Shown here in pieces: positions 14,992-22,894 of a stretch of DNA of 64,000 nucleotides. The DNA lies in contig NZ_CP029487.1 of the NCBI RefSeq assembly GCF_002441855.2, positions 3,708,349-3,772,348 of the forward strand, given 5' to 3'. This DNA is from Eubacterium maltosivorans (GTDB taxonomy: Bacteria > Bacillota > Clostridia > Eubacteriales > Eubacteriaceae). Under the pieces are notes generated by a model, which ran no database searches, had not been told where the DNA came from, and was given only the letters and a program-made list of their open reading frames with translations. Within the stretch, counting starts at the first letter, position 1. The number at the start of each line of letters is the position of its first letter. Made by a program: the position numbers and the translations under genes.

Positions 14992-16365
14992 TCAGCACAT
15001 CATCATAAGCATGTGGAAGAGCATGTCTTCGTACTGCTGCATTTTCTGGCCGACCACATCGTCCAGATCGGCTCTGGGAGCGGGGTGGTCCTGTTTAAAG
15101 GTGTCATAGGGTGTGTAGTATTTGCTTTTGAACTCAGGTATGTCTGCCAGCACATGGTCGATGGTAGATTCTTTTGGCTTATCCCAGACCTGCTGCCCGG
15201 CGTTTTCGTAGGTGCCGTTATCGCGGACGTATTCCAGTACGGCTTTGTAGTTTTCCGGATTGATGGTATTCAGGGAGTAGGGACTTTTGTCAAAATTGAA
15301 GAAGTAGTTGCCGCCTGGCGCCAGAATGTCAATGAGCTCTTTGGCTTTGTCGATGCACTGCTCCTTGGTGGCTGTCTTAAGGTAAGTAATGGGGTAGAAG
15401 CCCGAGATAATATGTTTCTTGCCAAGCTTTTCCTTAACGAGCTTGGGATCGCCGTATTCAAAATAGAAGCGGGTGCCCTGGGGAAGCTCATAGAGGTAAT
15501 CCAAGTAGCGCATCCAGTTGTCCTCGCAGAAGATGAGGCAGGTCTGTCCCTTTTCGGCCAGGCCGTGGACCAGCTTGTAGAAGGTGGGCCAGTAATATTT
15601 TTCAAAATCCTTGGTACGCAGGTAGGTAGCCATGTGCAGGGCGATGAAGTTGGCGCCAAGCGGAGACGGCTTGACGGGCGTGCCTTTTTTGATGGACAGG
15701 GGCAGAATGGCGTCGCAGGCTGCCAGGATTTTTTCGGGACAGCGTTTGATGTCCATGGTAATGCCTTTAAAGCCTCTGAGAATGTCGGACAGAAGGTCGA
15801 AGGGGGTGGTGCCGCCGCTGCCGGAGCCGGCAGGCGGTGCAAAAAAGCCGTATTTGTCAATGAGCTGTGCGTCGAGCCCTGCGTAAAAATCGGCGTATTC
15901 AAAATAGGCCTTTGTGGCTTTGGCAAGGGCCAGAGAGCGGCTGACCGGGTCAGTATCCAGCACAGGATAGATGCGCGGGAAGATTTTTTCCATCAGACAG
16001 TCGTAGGGGTTGGCGATAAAATCGTCATAATCTTCAGGCTGCATGGCAGAGACTTCGGGATGCTGGATAATGCCCTTGGAGCCCATCATAAAGGATCTGG
16101 AGCCCAGCAGGTGGTGGTGGGCCGGGTAGGTAGCAAAGCTGGAGGGGTAAGCGTCGCTGGCGGTCAGCTCAAAGGATTTTTCATAGATGCCGAGCATGTC
16201 CTCCCGGGTCCATTGGGTGCGGCCCAGATCCTTGCCAGCGTACTCGATCCGCAGCTCGAGGGGCAGGGCAGCGCTGATGGGAATCCTTTTGGGGATGGTG
16301 CCTGTGTATAAATCCGTAAACAGCTGGGTTCGTTCTTCCTGTAGTTTTTTCATTGCTTCACTCAT
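14992..16365 (-). CDS. UroD-family methyltransferase, long form
   Basis: A 457-residue protein of the uroporphyrinogen decarboxylase superfamily as used in corrinoid methyl transfer; it is far too long and divergent for HemE. It is strongly related to the neighbour at 16540-17700 (shared FCEDNWMRYLDYLYELP/VEQDWMRYLDFLRELP, then F-E-Y/F-GDP, then CIDKAKELID). The usual zinc ligands of MtaA/MtbA enzymes (HxC and a later C) are replaced: the HxCGD block reads YFEYGDP and the later Cys region reads FNFDKSP. It has a ~70-residue C-terminal extension ending in a Met-rich tail. It starts at 16365 with AGGAGAAATAA upstream. The substrate is unknown; methoxylated aromatics are one possibility in this kind of acetogen. 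Confidence 0.78.
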   Translation of the reverse strand: MSEAMKKLQEERTQLFTDLYTGTIPKRIPISAALPLELRIEYAGKDLGRTQWTREDMLGIYEKSFELTASDAYPSSFATYPAHHHLLGSRSFMMGSKGIIQHPEVSAMQPEDYDDFIANPYDCLMEKIFPRIYPVLDTDPVSRSLALAKATKAYFEYADFYAGLDAQLIDKYGFFAPPAGSGSGGTTPFDLLSDILRGFKGITMDIKRCPEKILAACDAILPLSIKKGTPVKPSPLGANFIALHMATYLRTKDFEKYYWPTFYKLVHGLAEKGQTCLIFCEDNWMRYLDYLYELPQGTRFYFEYGDPKLVKEKLGKKHIISGFYPITYLKTATKEQCIDKAKELIDILAPGGNYFFNFDKSPYSLNTINPENYKAVLEYVRDNGTYENAGQQVWDKPKESTIDHVLADIPEFKSKYYTPYDTFKQDHPAPRADLDDVVGQKMQQYEDMLFHMLMMMC

Positions 16366-16382
16366 GTTTATTTCTCCTTTTC

Positions 16383-16523
16383 TTAAATCAACAGGCCGAT
16401 GATAAACTTGTACAGGCCTTCCTCGTAGGCCTGCATGATATCGGCGTGGTAGTTTTCGTTGGCGACTTCGGGATGTTCCTTGACGTAGTCCTCCCAGGTG
16501 GTGTAGTAAGCTTGTGATTCCAT
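16383..16523 (-). CDS. 46-residue stand-alone tail of the UroD-like enzyme
   Basis: A small gene between the two UroD-family genes. The start at 16523 has a perfect GGAGG 5-6 nt upstream, so it is probably translated. Its sequence (AYYTTWEDYVKEHPEV, then DIMQAYEEGLYKFIIGLLI) matches the C-terminal tail of the 457-residue neighbour (KYYTPYDTFKQDHPAP, then KMQQYEDMLFHMLMMM). The enzyme encoded just upstream lacks this tail and ends 16 nt before this start. The tail of that paralogue therefore appears to be encoded as a separate peptide. Confidence 0.75.
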   Translation of the reverse strand: MESQAYYTTWEDYVKEHPEVANENYHADIMQAYEEGLYKFIIGLLI

Positions 16524-16539
16524 AATTTCCTCCTGATTT

Positions 16540-17700
16540 TTAGTAGGCGCCATGCTCACGGACGTATTCCTGCACGGCGATGAGGTTGTCAATGTTGGCG
16601 CTGCTCATGGACAGGATATCCTTGTCCAGGTCAAAGATAAAACCACCGCCAGGCGCGCAGATGTCCAGCAGCTCCTTGGCCTTATCAATACATTTTTCTT
16701 TGCTTTCGGTCTTTAAAAGGCCGATGGGGTAGAGGCCGGCGATGATGTGCCGGTCTCCGAGCTTTTCCTTAATTTGTTTGGGATCGCCGAATTCAAAGCG
16801 CATAACAATGCGACCGGGAAGCTCCCTCAGAAAGTCCAGATAGCGCATCCAGTCCTGCTCAACGAAGAGATCTACGCCCATGCCAGCATCGGTGAGGGCT
16901 TCGATTGTTTTCTTAAAGGTAGGCCAGTAGAATTTTTCAAACTGTTTCATATTCAGAAACGGCGCCATGTGCAGAGGCAGGAAGCAGCGGGCGTCAACGG
17001 TGCGCACTGGCCCCAGCCCCTGGTTGATCATAATGGGGGTAACGGCCTCGCAGGCTGCCAGGAGCTCTCTTGGGTGTCTTCGGATATCCTTGGAGGTACC
17101 ACTGAAGGAGCGGATAAAATCTGCCATAAAATCATAGGGCGCTTCAGTAAAGCCGCCGGGAGGGGCAGTGGCAAAGCCGAATTCCTCATTGACCTGAGCG
17201 GCCTGGGCAATTCCCTGGGCGGCCTGGTCGTTGTGCATCTTATAGGCCTTGGCAAGGTTCAGCGCATTTTGCACTGGGGACTGGTTCAGGCCGTCGTACA
17301 GCCTGGGCAGAATGGTTTCCAGCATACATTTGTAAGGGTCCTCGATAAACTGAGGGTATTGTTCGGGTTCGAGACCGTGGATCTCGGGATGCTGCGCATA
17401 GCCCTCCGCGTTCATGACAATGGTCTTGCCGCCCAGCAGCTGATATTTGTAAGGATTGCGCAGGGTGTGGGGCCGTACTGGCGCCACATCGGCGGGAATC
17501 CGTTCGGCTGCGTAGCGCATCACGTCGATCATTTTTTCGGAGTGCCATTGCACCTCTTTGATATCCATGCCTGCATATTCGATGGCGGCCTCGGTGGTCA
17601 GTCCGCCCCGGATAGGGACGCGTTTGGGGATTTTTCCCCGGTACAGGTCTGCAAACAGCCCGGTACGCTCTTCCTGTAATTTCTTAATGGCTTCAGTCAT
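16540..17700 (-). CDS. UroD-family methyltransferase, short form
   Basis: A 386-residue paralogue of the 457-residue protein downstream. It starts MTEAIKKLQEERTGLFADLY (compare MSEAMKKLQEERTQLFTDLY) and shares the motifs VEQDWMRYLDFL, FEFGDPKQIKEKLGDRHII and CIDKAKELLDICAPGG. As in the paralogue, the HxC zinc ligand block is replaced by FEFGD and the last Cys by a D/K segment (FDLDKD). It ends at EHGAY without the C-terminal tail, which is encoded by the next small gene. It is the first gene of the minus-strand operon, with GAGGAGAAAAT before the ATG and a consensus promoter with operator upstream. Confidence 0.78.
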   Translation of the reverse strand: MTEAIKKLQEERTGLFADLYRGKIPKRVPIRGGLTTEAAIEYAGMDIKEVQWHSEKMIDVMRYAAERIPADVAPVRPHTLRNPYKYQLLGGKTIVMNAEGYAQHPEIHGLEPEQYPQFIEDPYKCMLETILPRLYDGLNQSPVQNALNLAKAYKMHNDQAAQGIAQAAQVNEEFGFATAPPGGFTEAPYDFMADFIRSFSGTSKDIRRHPRELLAACEAVTPIMINQGLGPVRTVDARCFLPLHMAPFLNMKQFEKFYWPTFKKTIEALTDAGMGVDLFVEQDWMRYLDFLRELPGRIVMRFEFGDPKQIKEKLGDRHIIAGLYPIGLLKTESKEKCIDKAKELLDICAPGGGFIFDLDKDILSMSSANIDNLIAVQEYVREHGAY

Positions 17701-17722
17701 ATTTTCTCCTCACTTTCAAAAA

Positions 17723-17738
17723 TTAAACGCGGTTGATT
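17723..17738. promoter_or_regulatory. Operator element 1 (TTAAACGCGGTTGATT)
   Basis: It lies just downstream of the minus-strand -10 box and matches the two elements at 17928-17959. It is a candidate TetR binding site. Confidence 0.6.
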
Positions 17739-17746
17739 TATTAAAA

Positions 17747-17775
17747 AGTATAATCGCTTTTGAGGGGTTTGTCAA
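17747..17775 (-). promoter_or_regulatory. Promoter of the UroD-family operon
   Basis: On the minus strand TTGACA (17775-17770), 17 nt, TATACT (17752-17747). A TTAAACGCGG element follows it. Confidence 0.8.
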
Positions 17776-17888
17776 CGGTTTTCAAAAAAATATTTTTTTA
17801 TTTACGAAATAAAAGTTTTTAAAATGGCTAAAATTGGCAAAATTAAGTAAAATTATAAAAAATTTACTAAAGAAAAAGAAAATAAAAG

Positions 17889-17917
17889 TTGACAGATTTA
17901 CGAAAACAATATATCAT
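17889..17917 (+). promoter_or_regulatory. Promoter of the MFS-SSS transporter operon
   Basis: TTGACA at 17889-17894, 17 nt, TATCAT at 17912-17917. Two tandem operator elements begin 10 nt further on. Confidence 0.75.
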
Positions 17918-17927
17918 TAAAATAAAT

Positions 17928-17959
17928 TTAAACGCGGTTATTATTAAACACGGATAATT
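17928..17959. promoter_or_regulatory. Operator elements 2 and 3, tandem 16-bp units
   Basis: TTAAACGCGGTTATTA followed at once by TTAAACACGGATAATT. They overlap the expected transcription start of the transporter promoter, so binding would repress. Confidence 0.65.
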
Positions 17960-18005
17960 AAAATCTATCCGGAAATTAAAAAGAAATGAATTGAGGAGAC
18001 TTAAA

Positions 18006-19205
18006 ATGAGTGAAAAAAATTATGGTGTCGGCGTACAAATAGCCGCCCTGTCTGTCGCCCTGCTGATGTACACCACCAGCATGACCACCCCGGCTCTGGC
18101 CGAGATTGCCAAAGCTTTTCCGACGGCCGCGCCGGAAACGGTCAAGCTGCTGTCCACCATACCGTCTTTAATGATGGTAATCTTTGCCCTGGTGGCCGGT
18201 AAACTGACTCAGGTGATGAGTATTAAGAAGATCATTACTATTTCCATGCTTCTGATTTTTGTGGGCGGGATTCCTTCTGCTTTTGTGGGCGATCTGAATT
18301 TTATGATTGCCATGCGTGTGGTCTTTGGCGCAGGCTATGGAATGGTATTTCCCATGGCCTCTGCGGTTATCACCGATCTATTTACGGGTACGCAGGCCAA
18401 TAAGCTCATGGGCTTTAAGAGCGCTGTCGGCGCTGCCGCTGGAGTGGTGTTTCAGTCCCTCGGCGGGTTTTTGGCGGCTTACAACTGGCGTTTTTCCTTT
18501 TTCGGTTTTTTCCTGGTTATCCCCATCGCGGTTTTAATCTGGTTTAAGCTGCCGGATACGGGGGTTAAGAAAGCGGAGAAGGCGGCTGATGGTTCAACCG
18601 TCCGGGAAAAGAAGCTGACCACCATGACCTATATACTGGCACTGCTCTGTGCACTGCTGAATATTATGCAGTTCAGCTTTATGACCAATGTGGCTATGGT
18701 CATGAGCGCGGACAAACTCGGTGACGCCGGGCAGGCCTCCTTTGTGCTCAGCACCTTTACAGCAGGCTCCTTTGTCATCGGAATGCTTTATGGTTCCATG
18801 TCCAAATTCCTGAAGCAGTATGCCGCATCCTTTGGCGCACTGTGTGTGGGCATCGCCTTTGTGATCCTGATCATGGCGCCCAGCTACCCGGTAATGCTGG
18901 TGGCCGCGGTGATCTTCGGCATTGGCTTCGGAACCTTTAACCCAGCTGTTACCATGGCGGTTGCCGGATCGGCAGCCAGTCCCAAATACGCGGCCCTGGC
19001 CATTTCGGTTTATACCTGCGGCACAGGTATCGGCCAGTTCCTGTCACCCTATATCCTGAAGTTTATCCGCGGGATTTTCGGAATGACCTCGGCCCGGGCC
19101 GACTGGCAGATTGCGGCCGTCTGTCTGATTGCCGGCAGTATTATCTCAGCCATTGTTATTTTTGCCGCCAGCAAGAAGAAATCGGACGCACCGCAGCTTC
19201 AATAG
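18006..19205 (+). CDS. Major facilitator superfamily transporter
   Basis: A 399-residue protein with 12 predicted hydrophobic helices in two halves joined by a charged loop (PDTGVKKAEKAADG). Features of MFS carriers include the loop-2/3 region after VAGKLTQVMSIKK and a glycine-rich helix (RVVFGAGYGMVFPMASAV). The ATG at 18006 follows GAGGAGAC. It is divergent from the UroD-family operon and shares its operator elements, so it probably imports the same methylated substrate or exports the product. Substrate is unknown. Confidence 0.85.
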   Translation: MSEKNYGVGVQIAALSVALLMYTTSMTTPALAEIAKAFPTAAPETVKLLSTIPSLMMVIFALVAGKLTQVMSIKKIITISMLLIFVGGIPSAFVGDLNFMIAMRVVFGAGYGMVFPMASAVITDLFTGTQANKLMGFKSAVGAAAGVVFQSLGGFLAAYNWRFSFFGFFLVIPIAVLIWFKLPDTGVKKAEKAADGSTVREKKLTTMTYILALLCALLNIMQFSFMTNVAMVMSADKLGDAGQASFVLSTFTAGSFVIGMLYGSMSKFLKQYAASFGALCVGIAFVILIMAPSYPVMLVAAVIFGIGFGTFNPAVTMAVAGSAASPKYAALAISVYTCGTGIGQFLSPYILKFIRGIFGMTSARADWQIAAVCLIAGSIISAIVIFAASKKKSDAPQLQ

Positions 19206-19241
19206 AAGTGATTTATACGGCTCATATGCATAGAGGAGGGC

Positions 19242-20714
19242 ATGATGAATATTTCCTTTGCGATCATTATCGTTTATATGGCCCTGCTGATTGGAATTTC
19301 CCTGCTGTCCGGCAGATTGTCGTCGGCCAGGGGTGGTTCCAGCAGCTTTCTGCTGGCAGGCAACCGCCTGCCAACCCTTTTGGTGGCTGCCATGGTGGCC
19401 GGTACCGCCATCGGCGGCACCGGTACCATCGGTATCGCCGAGAGCGCTTATACCAATGGCCTTTCAGCCGTCTGGTACAATATTGCCTGGACCATTGGAA
19501 TTCTGGCTTTTGCCTTTCTCATGTGTAAAAAGCTGCGCCGCACTGGCGTCAGCACCACCAGTCAGATATTCATCCGCCTGTTCAACCGCTTTGACGGTAT
19601 TGTATCCAGCGTCATTCAGGTGGTGGTAGCTTTTGGCATCAACGCCCTCCAGGCCATCGCAGGCGGCGCGATTCTGACGGCGCTGCTGCCCCAGTACTTT
19701 AATATGACGAACGGGGTCATCATCTCGGCCCTGGTATTTACAGCCATTGCCCTGTTTGGGGGCTATATGGGTGCAACGCTGACCAATGTTATCAATGTGG
19801 CCATGATTTATCTGGGAGTGATCGCAGGCTTTATTGCGGCCCTGAACAATGGCGGCGGCTGGGAGCATATTACCCTGAGCCTGCCCCAGGGCGGCCAGTG
19901 GTTCAGCATGTTTGAGGGCGTCGGCCCGGTGATTATCGTGGGATGGGTTGTTTCGATGGTTATCCAGTCCCCGCCTAACCAGGGCCTGATCCAGGCCACA
20001 GCAGCAGGCAGAAGTGAAAAGGCCGCCAGGTATGGAACCATCATCGCAGCTGTCCTGATCGTCCCCATTGGTTTCCTGTGCGCCTTTATCGGGATCATGG
20101 CTGCGGCTACACTCCCGGAGCTGGAAAGCGCAAGCCTTGCTTTTCCCATGCTCATGTCTAACCTGAACCCCTGGGTCGCGGGATTTACCCTTGCCGGCCT
20201 CTGGGCTGCTGATGTTTCCACAGCTACCTCCTGCATGATGGGGCTGGCGACCGTGGCGACTAAAGACATTATTGTACGCCAGATCAGGCCAAATATGGGC
20301 GACCGCACACAGCTGCTGATGTCCAAGGCCATCATTGTGGTCTTTGGCGTGCTGGGGGCCTTTGCGGCGTTGAATATCCGCTCTATTTTGGGCTTTATGA
20401 TGCAGCTTATCGTGGTCTACACGCCGTACTGCTTTATTCTCCTGTCGGCCATCTACTGTCCGAGGCTCTTGAGAAAGAGTACCTGCACAGCCACTGTGGT
20501 AGTGAACCTGTTCATTATGGTGTTGTGGCTGTTGTTTCCGGCAGTACACATTGTACCAGATATGATTTACCTGTGCCTGCCCGCCACCCTGGCCACCATG
20601 GGCCTGTGCACAGCAGTTGACAAGCGTACTGTGGATGTGGATAAGCTGTTTGCCCCCGAAAAATTGCCCGAAGCCAGTATGACTGTCCCTGTCCCGGCAC
20701 CGGAGGAGATATAG
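19242..20714 (+). CDS. Sodium:solute symporter (SSS family)
   Basis: A 490-residue membrane protein with about 13 hydrophobic helices. SSS features include LLAGNRLPTLLVAAMVAGTA (residues ~33-52), GGTGTIGIAESAYTNGLSAV and, later, GLWAADVSTATSCMMGLATV. It follows the MFS gene by 36 nt with GAGGAGGG before the start, so the two are co-transcribed. Two carriers of unrelated families for one pathway suggest either two related substrates or substrate uptake plus product efflux. Confidence 0.85.
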   Translation: MMNISFAIIIVYMALLIGISLLSGRLSSARGGSSSFLLAGNRLPTLLVAAMVAGTAIGGTGTIGIAESAYTNGLSAVWYNIAWTIGILAFAFLMCKKLRRTGVSTTSQIFIRLFNRFDGIVSSVIQVVVAFGINALQAIAGGAILTALLPQYFNMTNGVIISALVFTAIALFGGYMGATLTNVINVAMIYLGVIAGFIAALNNGGGWEHITLSLPQGGQWFSMFEGVGPVIIVGWVVSMVIQSPPNQGLIQATAAGRSEKAARYGTIIAAVLIVPIGFLCAFIGIMAAATLPELESASLAFPMLMSNLNPWVAGFTLAGLWAADVSTATSCMMGLATVATKDIIVRQIRPNMGDRTQLLMSKAIIVVFGVLGAFAALNIRSILGFMMQLIVVYTPYCFILLSAIYCPRLLRKSTCTATVVVNLFIMVLWLLFPAVHIVPDMIYLCLPATLATMGLCTAVDKRTVDVDKLFAPEKLPEASMTVPVPAPEEI

Positions 20715-20730
20715 AGAAGAAGCTATAAAA

Positions 20731-20761
20731 CCCAACCCGTATCGTAGCGATACGGGTTGGG
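20731..20761. repeat. Dispersed palindrome, type 1, copy 5
   Basis: Perfect 14-nt arms CCCAACCCGTATCG and complement around the centre TAG. It lies after the SSS gene; no T-run follows. Confidence 0.9.
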
Positions 20762-20819
20762 TGGTGCGGGGTTCTTTGCTATGCTCCAGGAGATATAAAC
20801 TGGTTTTTTGAAAAATTCT

Positions 20820-21070
20820 AAGCCCCTTGAGAAAAGGCGATGGTGCTGTAGTAAAAGAAAAAAGAAACAGTGAGGTGCCCCCCATTTCCGGGGCAAGATT
20901 AACCATACCAGTGCCACAGGGGTGGCATCCCTGTTCGGCCGATAATCCATACCCGGAAGCAATGACGCCCCAGAGGCGTTTTTTTGATGCTTTCAAATCC
21001 CTGCCGCATTTGTCCGCGATTCTGAAAAAGATTAAATTAAGCTCAAAATTTTTCATTCAGGGGCTTTTTT
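20820..21070 (+). ncRNA. Candidate structured non-coding RNA
   Basis: AAGCCCCT (20820-20827) is complementary to AGGGGCTT (21059-21066), which runs into T6. Inside are TGCCCC/GGGGCA (loop of 8), TGCCAC/GTGGCA (loop AGGG) and ACGCC/GGCGT followed by T7. The inner T-run could alternatively end a shorter RNA near 20985. No family is recognised and the strand is inferred from the T-runs. Confidence 0.35.
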
Positions 21071-21217
21071 AGCTTTTTGGAAGTTTATTTTACTTAAAAA
21101 AGCCTGTTTTTGGCATTGTCTGGCTGTTTTGCAAAAAGCAGGAATTTTTCGAATGCGGTATCATAGGGTCAAGCTTAAAAAACAAATGAACACCGGTGTT
21201 CCGAAAGGAACTTTACA

Positions 21218-22081
21218 ATGCAGAACACAAACAAAAATCAAACCGCCGAAAGCTGCCTGATACAGAAGGTCTTTGAGAGTGAAGAGTTTGCGAGCGTGCG
21301 TACCCTTGTCCGCCCGGGAGGCGAATTGGAGCCTTCACCCACCGTCTATTTTGTGGCGAAGGACGTCTGTGAAGCCATGGACTACCAGAACCACCGCCAG
21401 GCCGTCAAGCGCCATGTGGAGCCCGAAGATGTGCTGATCCAGGAGGTTCTCGATAAATACGGACGTCGACGCAGAACCCTGGTCATTAACGAGAGCGGCC
21501 TTTTTGCCCTCATTCTGGCAAGCCGTCAGGATAAAGCCCGCCGTTTCCGCCACTATGTGACCAGCGTGATCCTGCCCGCCATCCTCCACTACGGTGCCTA
21601 CATCGACCCCGGGCAGCTGGAGAACCTGAAAAAGGATCCCCGGTGTATCGAAATTCTGTGCGGGAACCTTGAGCGTATGTTCCGCCGCTGCGACGTCATG
21701 GAACATCAGCTGAAAACAGCCCAGGCCGATTACCAGAGAATCCTGCCCGACGCCCTGTTTGGCCAGACCATCCAGGTGGCCGGGGACTGTATCAGCGTGG
21801 GAGCCATGGCCAAGCTCGTTTTTAGGGAAAACAAAAAGAGCATGGGGCAGAACCGCCTGTACGCCTGGCTGAGGGAGCAGGGCTACCTGTGCCGCCGCGC
21901 CTGCTTCTGGAATCAGCCAACCCAGAAGGCTGTGAATCTGGGCGTGCTCGTCCTGCGGGAAAACAGTGTCCGAGACAAATACGGGCGCTGGCATCTTTAC
22001 CAGAAGCCCATGGTGACCCCGAAGGGACAGCGCTATTTCGCGGAGCGGCTTTGTCCGGATGCCGGGGAGAGCGGACGATGA
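21218..22081 (+). CDS. Phage-type antirepressor (BRO-N / ANT domains)
   Basis: A 287-residue protein. The N-terminal BRO domain (residues ~15-115) has VYFVAKDVCEAMDYQNHRQA, then VINESGLFALILASRQDKAR and RFRHYVTSVILPAI. The C-terminal ~110 residues match the KilAC/ANT DNA-binding domain (ISVGAMAKLV, NRLYAWLREQGYL, QKPMVTPKGQRYF). Such proteins are almost always of phage or mobile-element origin. It opens a run of six co-directional small genes and overlaps the next start by 4 nt. No integrase or capsid gene accompanies it. Confidence 0.88.
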   Translation: MQNTNKNQTAESCLIQKVFESEEFASVRTLVRPGGELEPSPTVYFVAKDVCEAMDYQNHRQAVKRHVEPEDVLIQEVLDKYGRRRRTLVINESGLFALILASRQDKARRFRHYVTSVILPAILHYGAYIDPGQLENLKKDPRCIEILCGNLERMFRRCDVMEHQLKTAQADYQRILPDALFGQTIQVAGDCISVGAMAKLVFRENKKSMGQNRLYAWLREQGYLCRRACFWNQPTQKAVNLGVLVLRENSVRDKYGRWHLYQKPMVTPKGQRYFAERLCPDAGESGR

Positions 22082-22686
22082 ACTACCTGACCGAGCTTCT
22101 GGCTTTTTACAGGTGGATGGCGGAGCATCCGCTCACCCCGATCCTTCAGGCTTACTGGCATCTGCTCATGTACTATAACAACAAGGCTGCCATTCTGGCA
22201 GAGGACGGCCGCTGGTACTGGCCTGTAACCTTCCGGGCGGCCAACTCGGTGGTAGGACAGGCCCTTGGCCTCAAGGACCGTTTCAAAATCAATCACCAGC
22301 GCAGACACCTGGTTAAGCGCGGCCGCATCGACTATACCCCGCACGCTGGGCAGGAGGCAGGAGATTACCGCCTGATCCCCTTTGATCCGGGACTTGCCCA
22401 GATATGGGTGACTGCTGAAAAGAGTGGAGCCCGCACCATGGTGTGGACGCAGACCCGCACCGATGACGCACCAGAGACTGCACCATTCATAAATACTATA
22501 AATCATAAAGCGTCTTCTCTATATGGTTCTACTCAGGGCGGCGGAGACAACATCATGGGCTTCAATCTTCTGCCCCCGCTGACCGATGCGGAGAAGGCCG
22601 CTGTCCGGGCAGAATACCCTGATAACGACGTGGCCCGCTTTAACGCAGAGTGGGCTCTGAGAGAAAAGAAAGGAGGTTTGATATGA
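22078..22686 (+). CDS. Phage-like replication-type protein (winged helix, tentative)
   Basis: A 202-residue protein. The N-terminal ~110 residues (AYWHLLMYYNNKAAI, then FRAANSVVGQALGLKDRFKI, then HLVKRGRIDYTP) resemble the winged-helix front part of phage DnaD/replisome-organiser proteins. The C-terminus is low-similarity. The ATG at 22078 overlaps the antirepressor stop (ATGA) and overlaps the next gene by 4 nt, so the genes are coupled. The family assignment is tentative; location behind a BRO antirepressor supports a mobile-element replication role. Confidence 0.6.
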   Translation: MNYLTELLAFYRWMAEHPLTPILQAYWHLLMYYNNKAAILAEDGRWYWPVTFRAANSVVGQALGLKDRFKINHQRRHLVKRGRIDYTPHAGQEAGDYRLIPFDPGLAQIWVTAEKSGARTMVWTQTRTDDAPETAPFINTINHKASSLYGSTQGGGDNIMGFNLLPPLTDAEKAAVRAEYPDNDVARFNAEWALREKKGGLI

Positions 22687-22880
22687 ACCGTTTAGGCAGC
22701 GGCAGGGCAATCCTGCGGCGAAAACGCCCTTACACCGTCCGGGCGGACTGCGACTTGGAGCTGGAGCTCTGGGCAAGAGACGAGGAGGAGGCAGAGGATC
22801 AGTTTAATGAATACTGTGAGGCAGTCCAGTATCATCATCCCGAGCTGGTGCTTACTTTGCGCGGCGTCCGTGAGGATTGA
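22683..22880 (+). CDS. Small hypothetical protein, 65 residues
   Basis: A short protein with a basic N-terminus (GSGRAILRRKRPYTVRADC) and an acidic C-terminal half (ARDEEEAEDQFNEYCEA). I do not recognise it. The start at 22683 follows AAAGGAGG and overlaps the upstream gene, and the sigma-factor gene follows in 14 nt, so it is part of the same operon. Confidence 0.7.
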   Translation: MNRLGSGRAILRRKRPYTVRADCDLELELWARDEEEAEDQFNEYCEAVQYHHPELVLTLRGVRED

Positions 22881-22894
22881 GAAAGGAGTTGTGA

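Larger units (their letters stand above)
17701..18005. other. Divergent regulatory region, 305 nt, very AT-rich
   Basis: It contains two consensus promoters pointing outward and three copies of a TTAAACRCGGWT element, one beside the minus promoter and two in tandem beside the plus promoter. There are no open frames worth calling. Confidence 0.8.
20715..21217 (+). other. 503-nt intergenic region with a possible structured RNA
   Basis: After the palindrome there is no credible gene; an 81-codon open frame at 20827 has no ribosome site or family signal. The region is rich in hairpins: 20876-20895, 20912-20927 and 20965-20979 with T-run, enclosed by a possible closing helix 20820-20827/21059-21066 followed by T6. 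This looks like a non-coding RNA gene but matches none that I recognise. Confidence 0.5.

Noticed and set aside
15013-16311. 432-codon open frame on the plus strand
   Set aside because: It lies wholly antisense to the UroD-family gene, has no recognisable motif and is a product of GC-biased codon use.
14992-17700. Haem biosynthesis uroporphyrinogen decarboxylase (HemE)
   Set aside because: Both proteins are much longer or more divergent than HemE, are paired and lie with transporters under a TetR-type control region rather than with hem genes.
19464-21056. 530-codon open frame on the minus strand
   Set aside because: It is antisense to the SSS symporter and runs through the palindrome and the hairpin-rich gap; composition is unlike a real protein.
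20827-21072. 81-codon open frame in the intergenic region
   Set aside because: No ribosome site, crosses strong hairpins and a terminator, no recognisable sequence.
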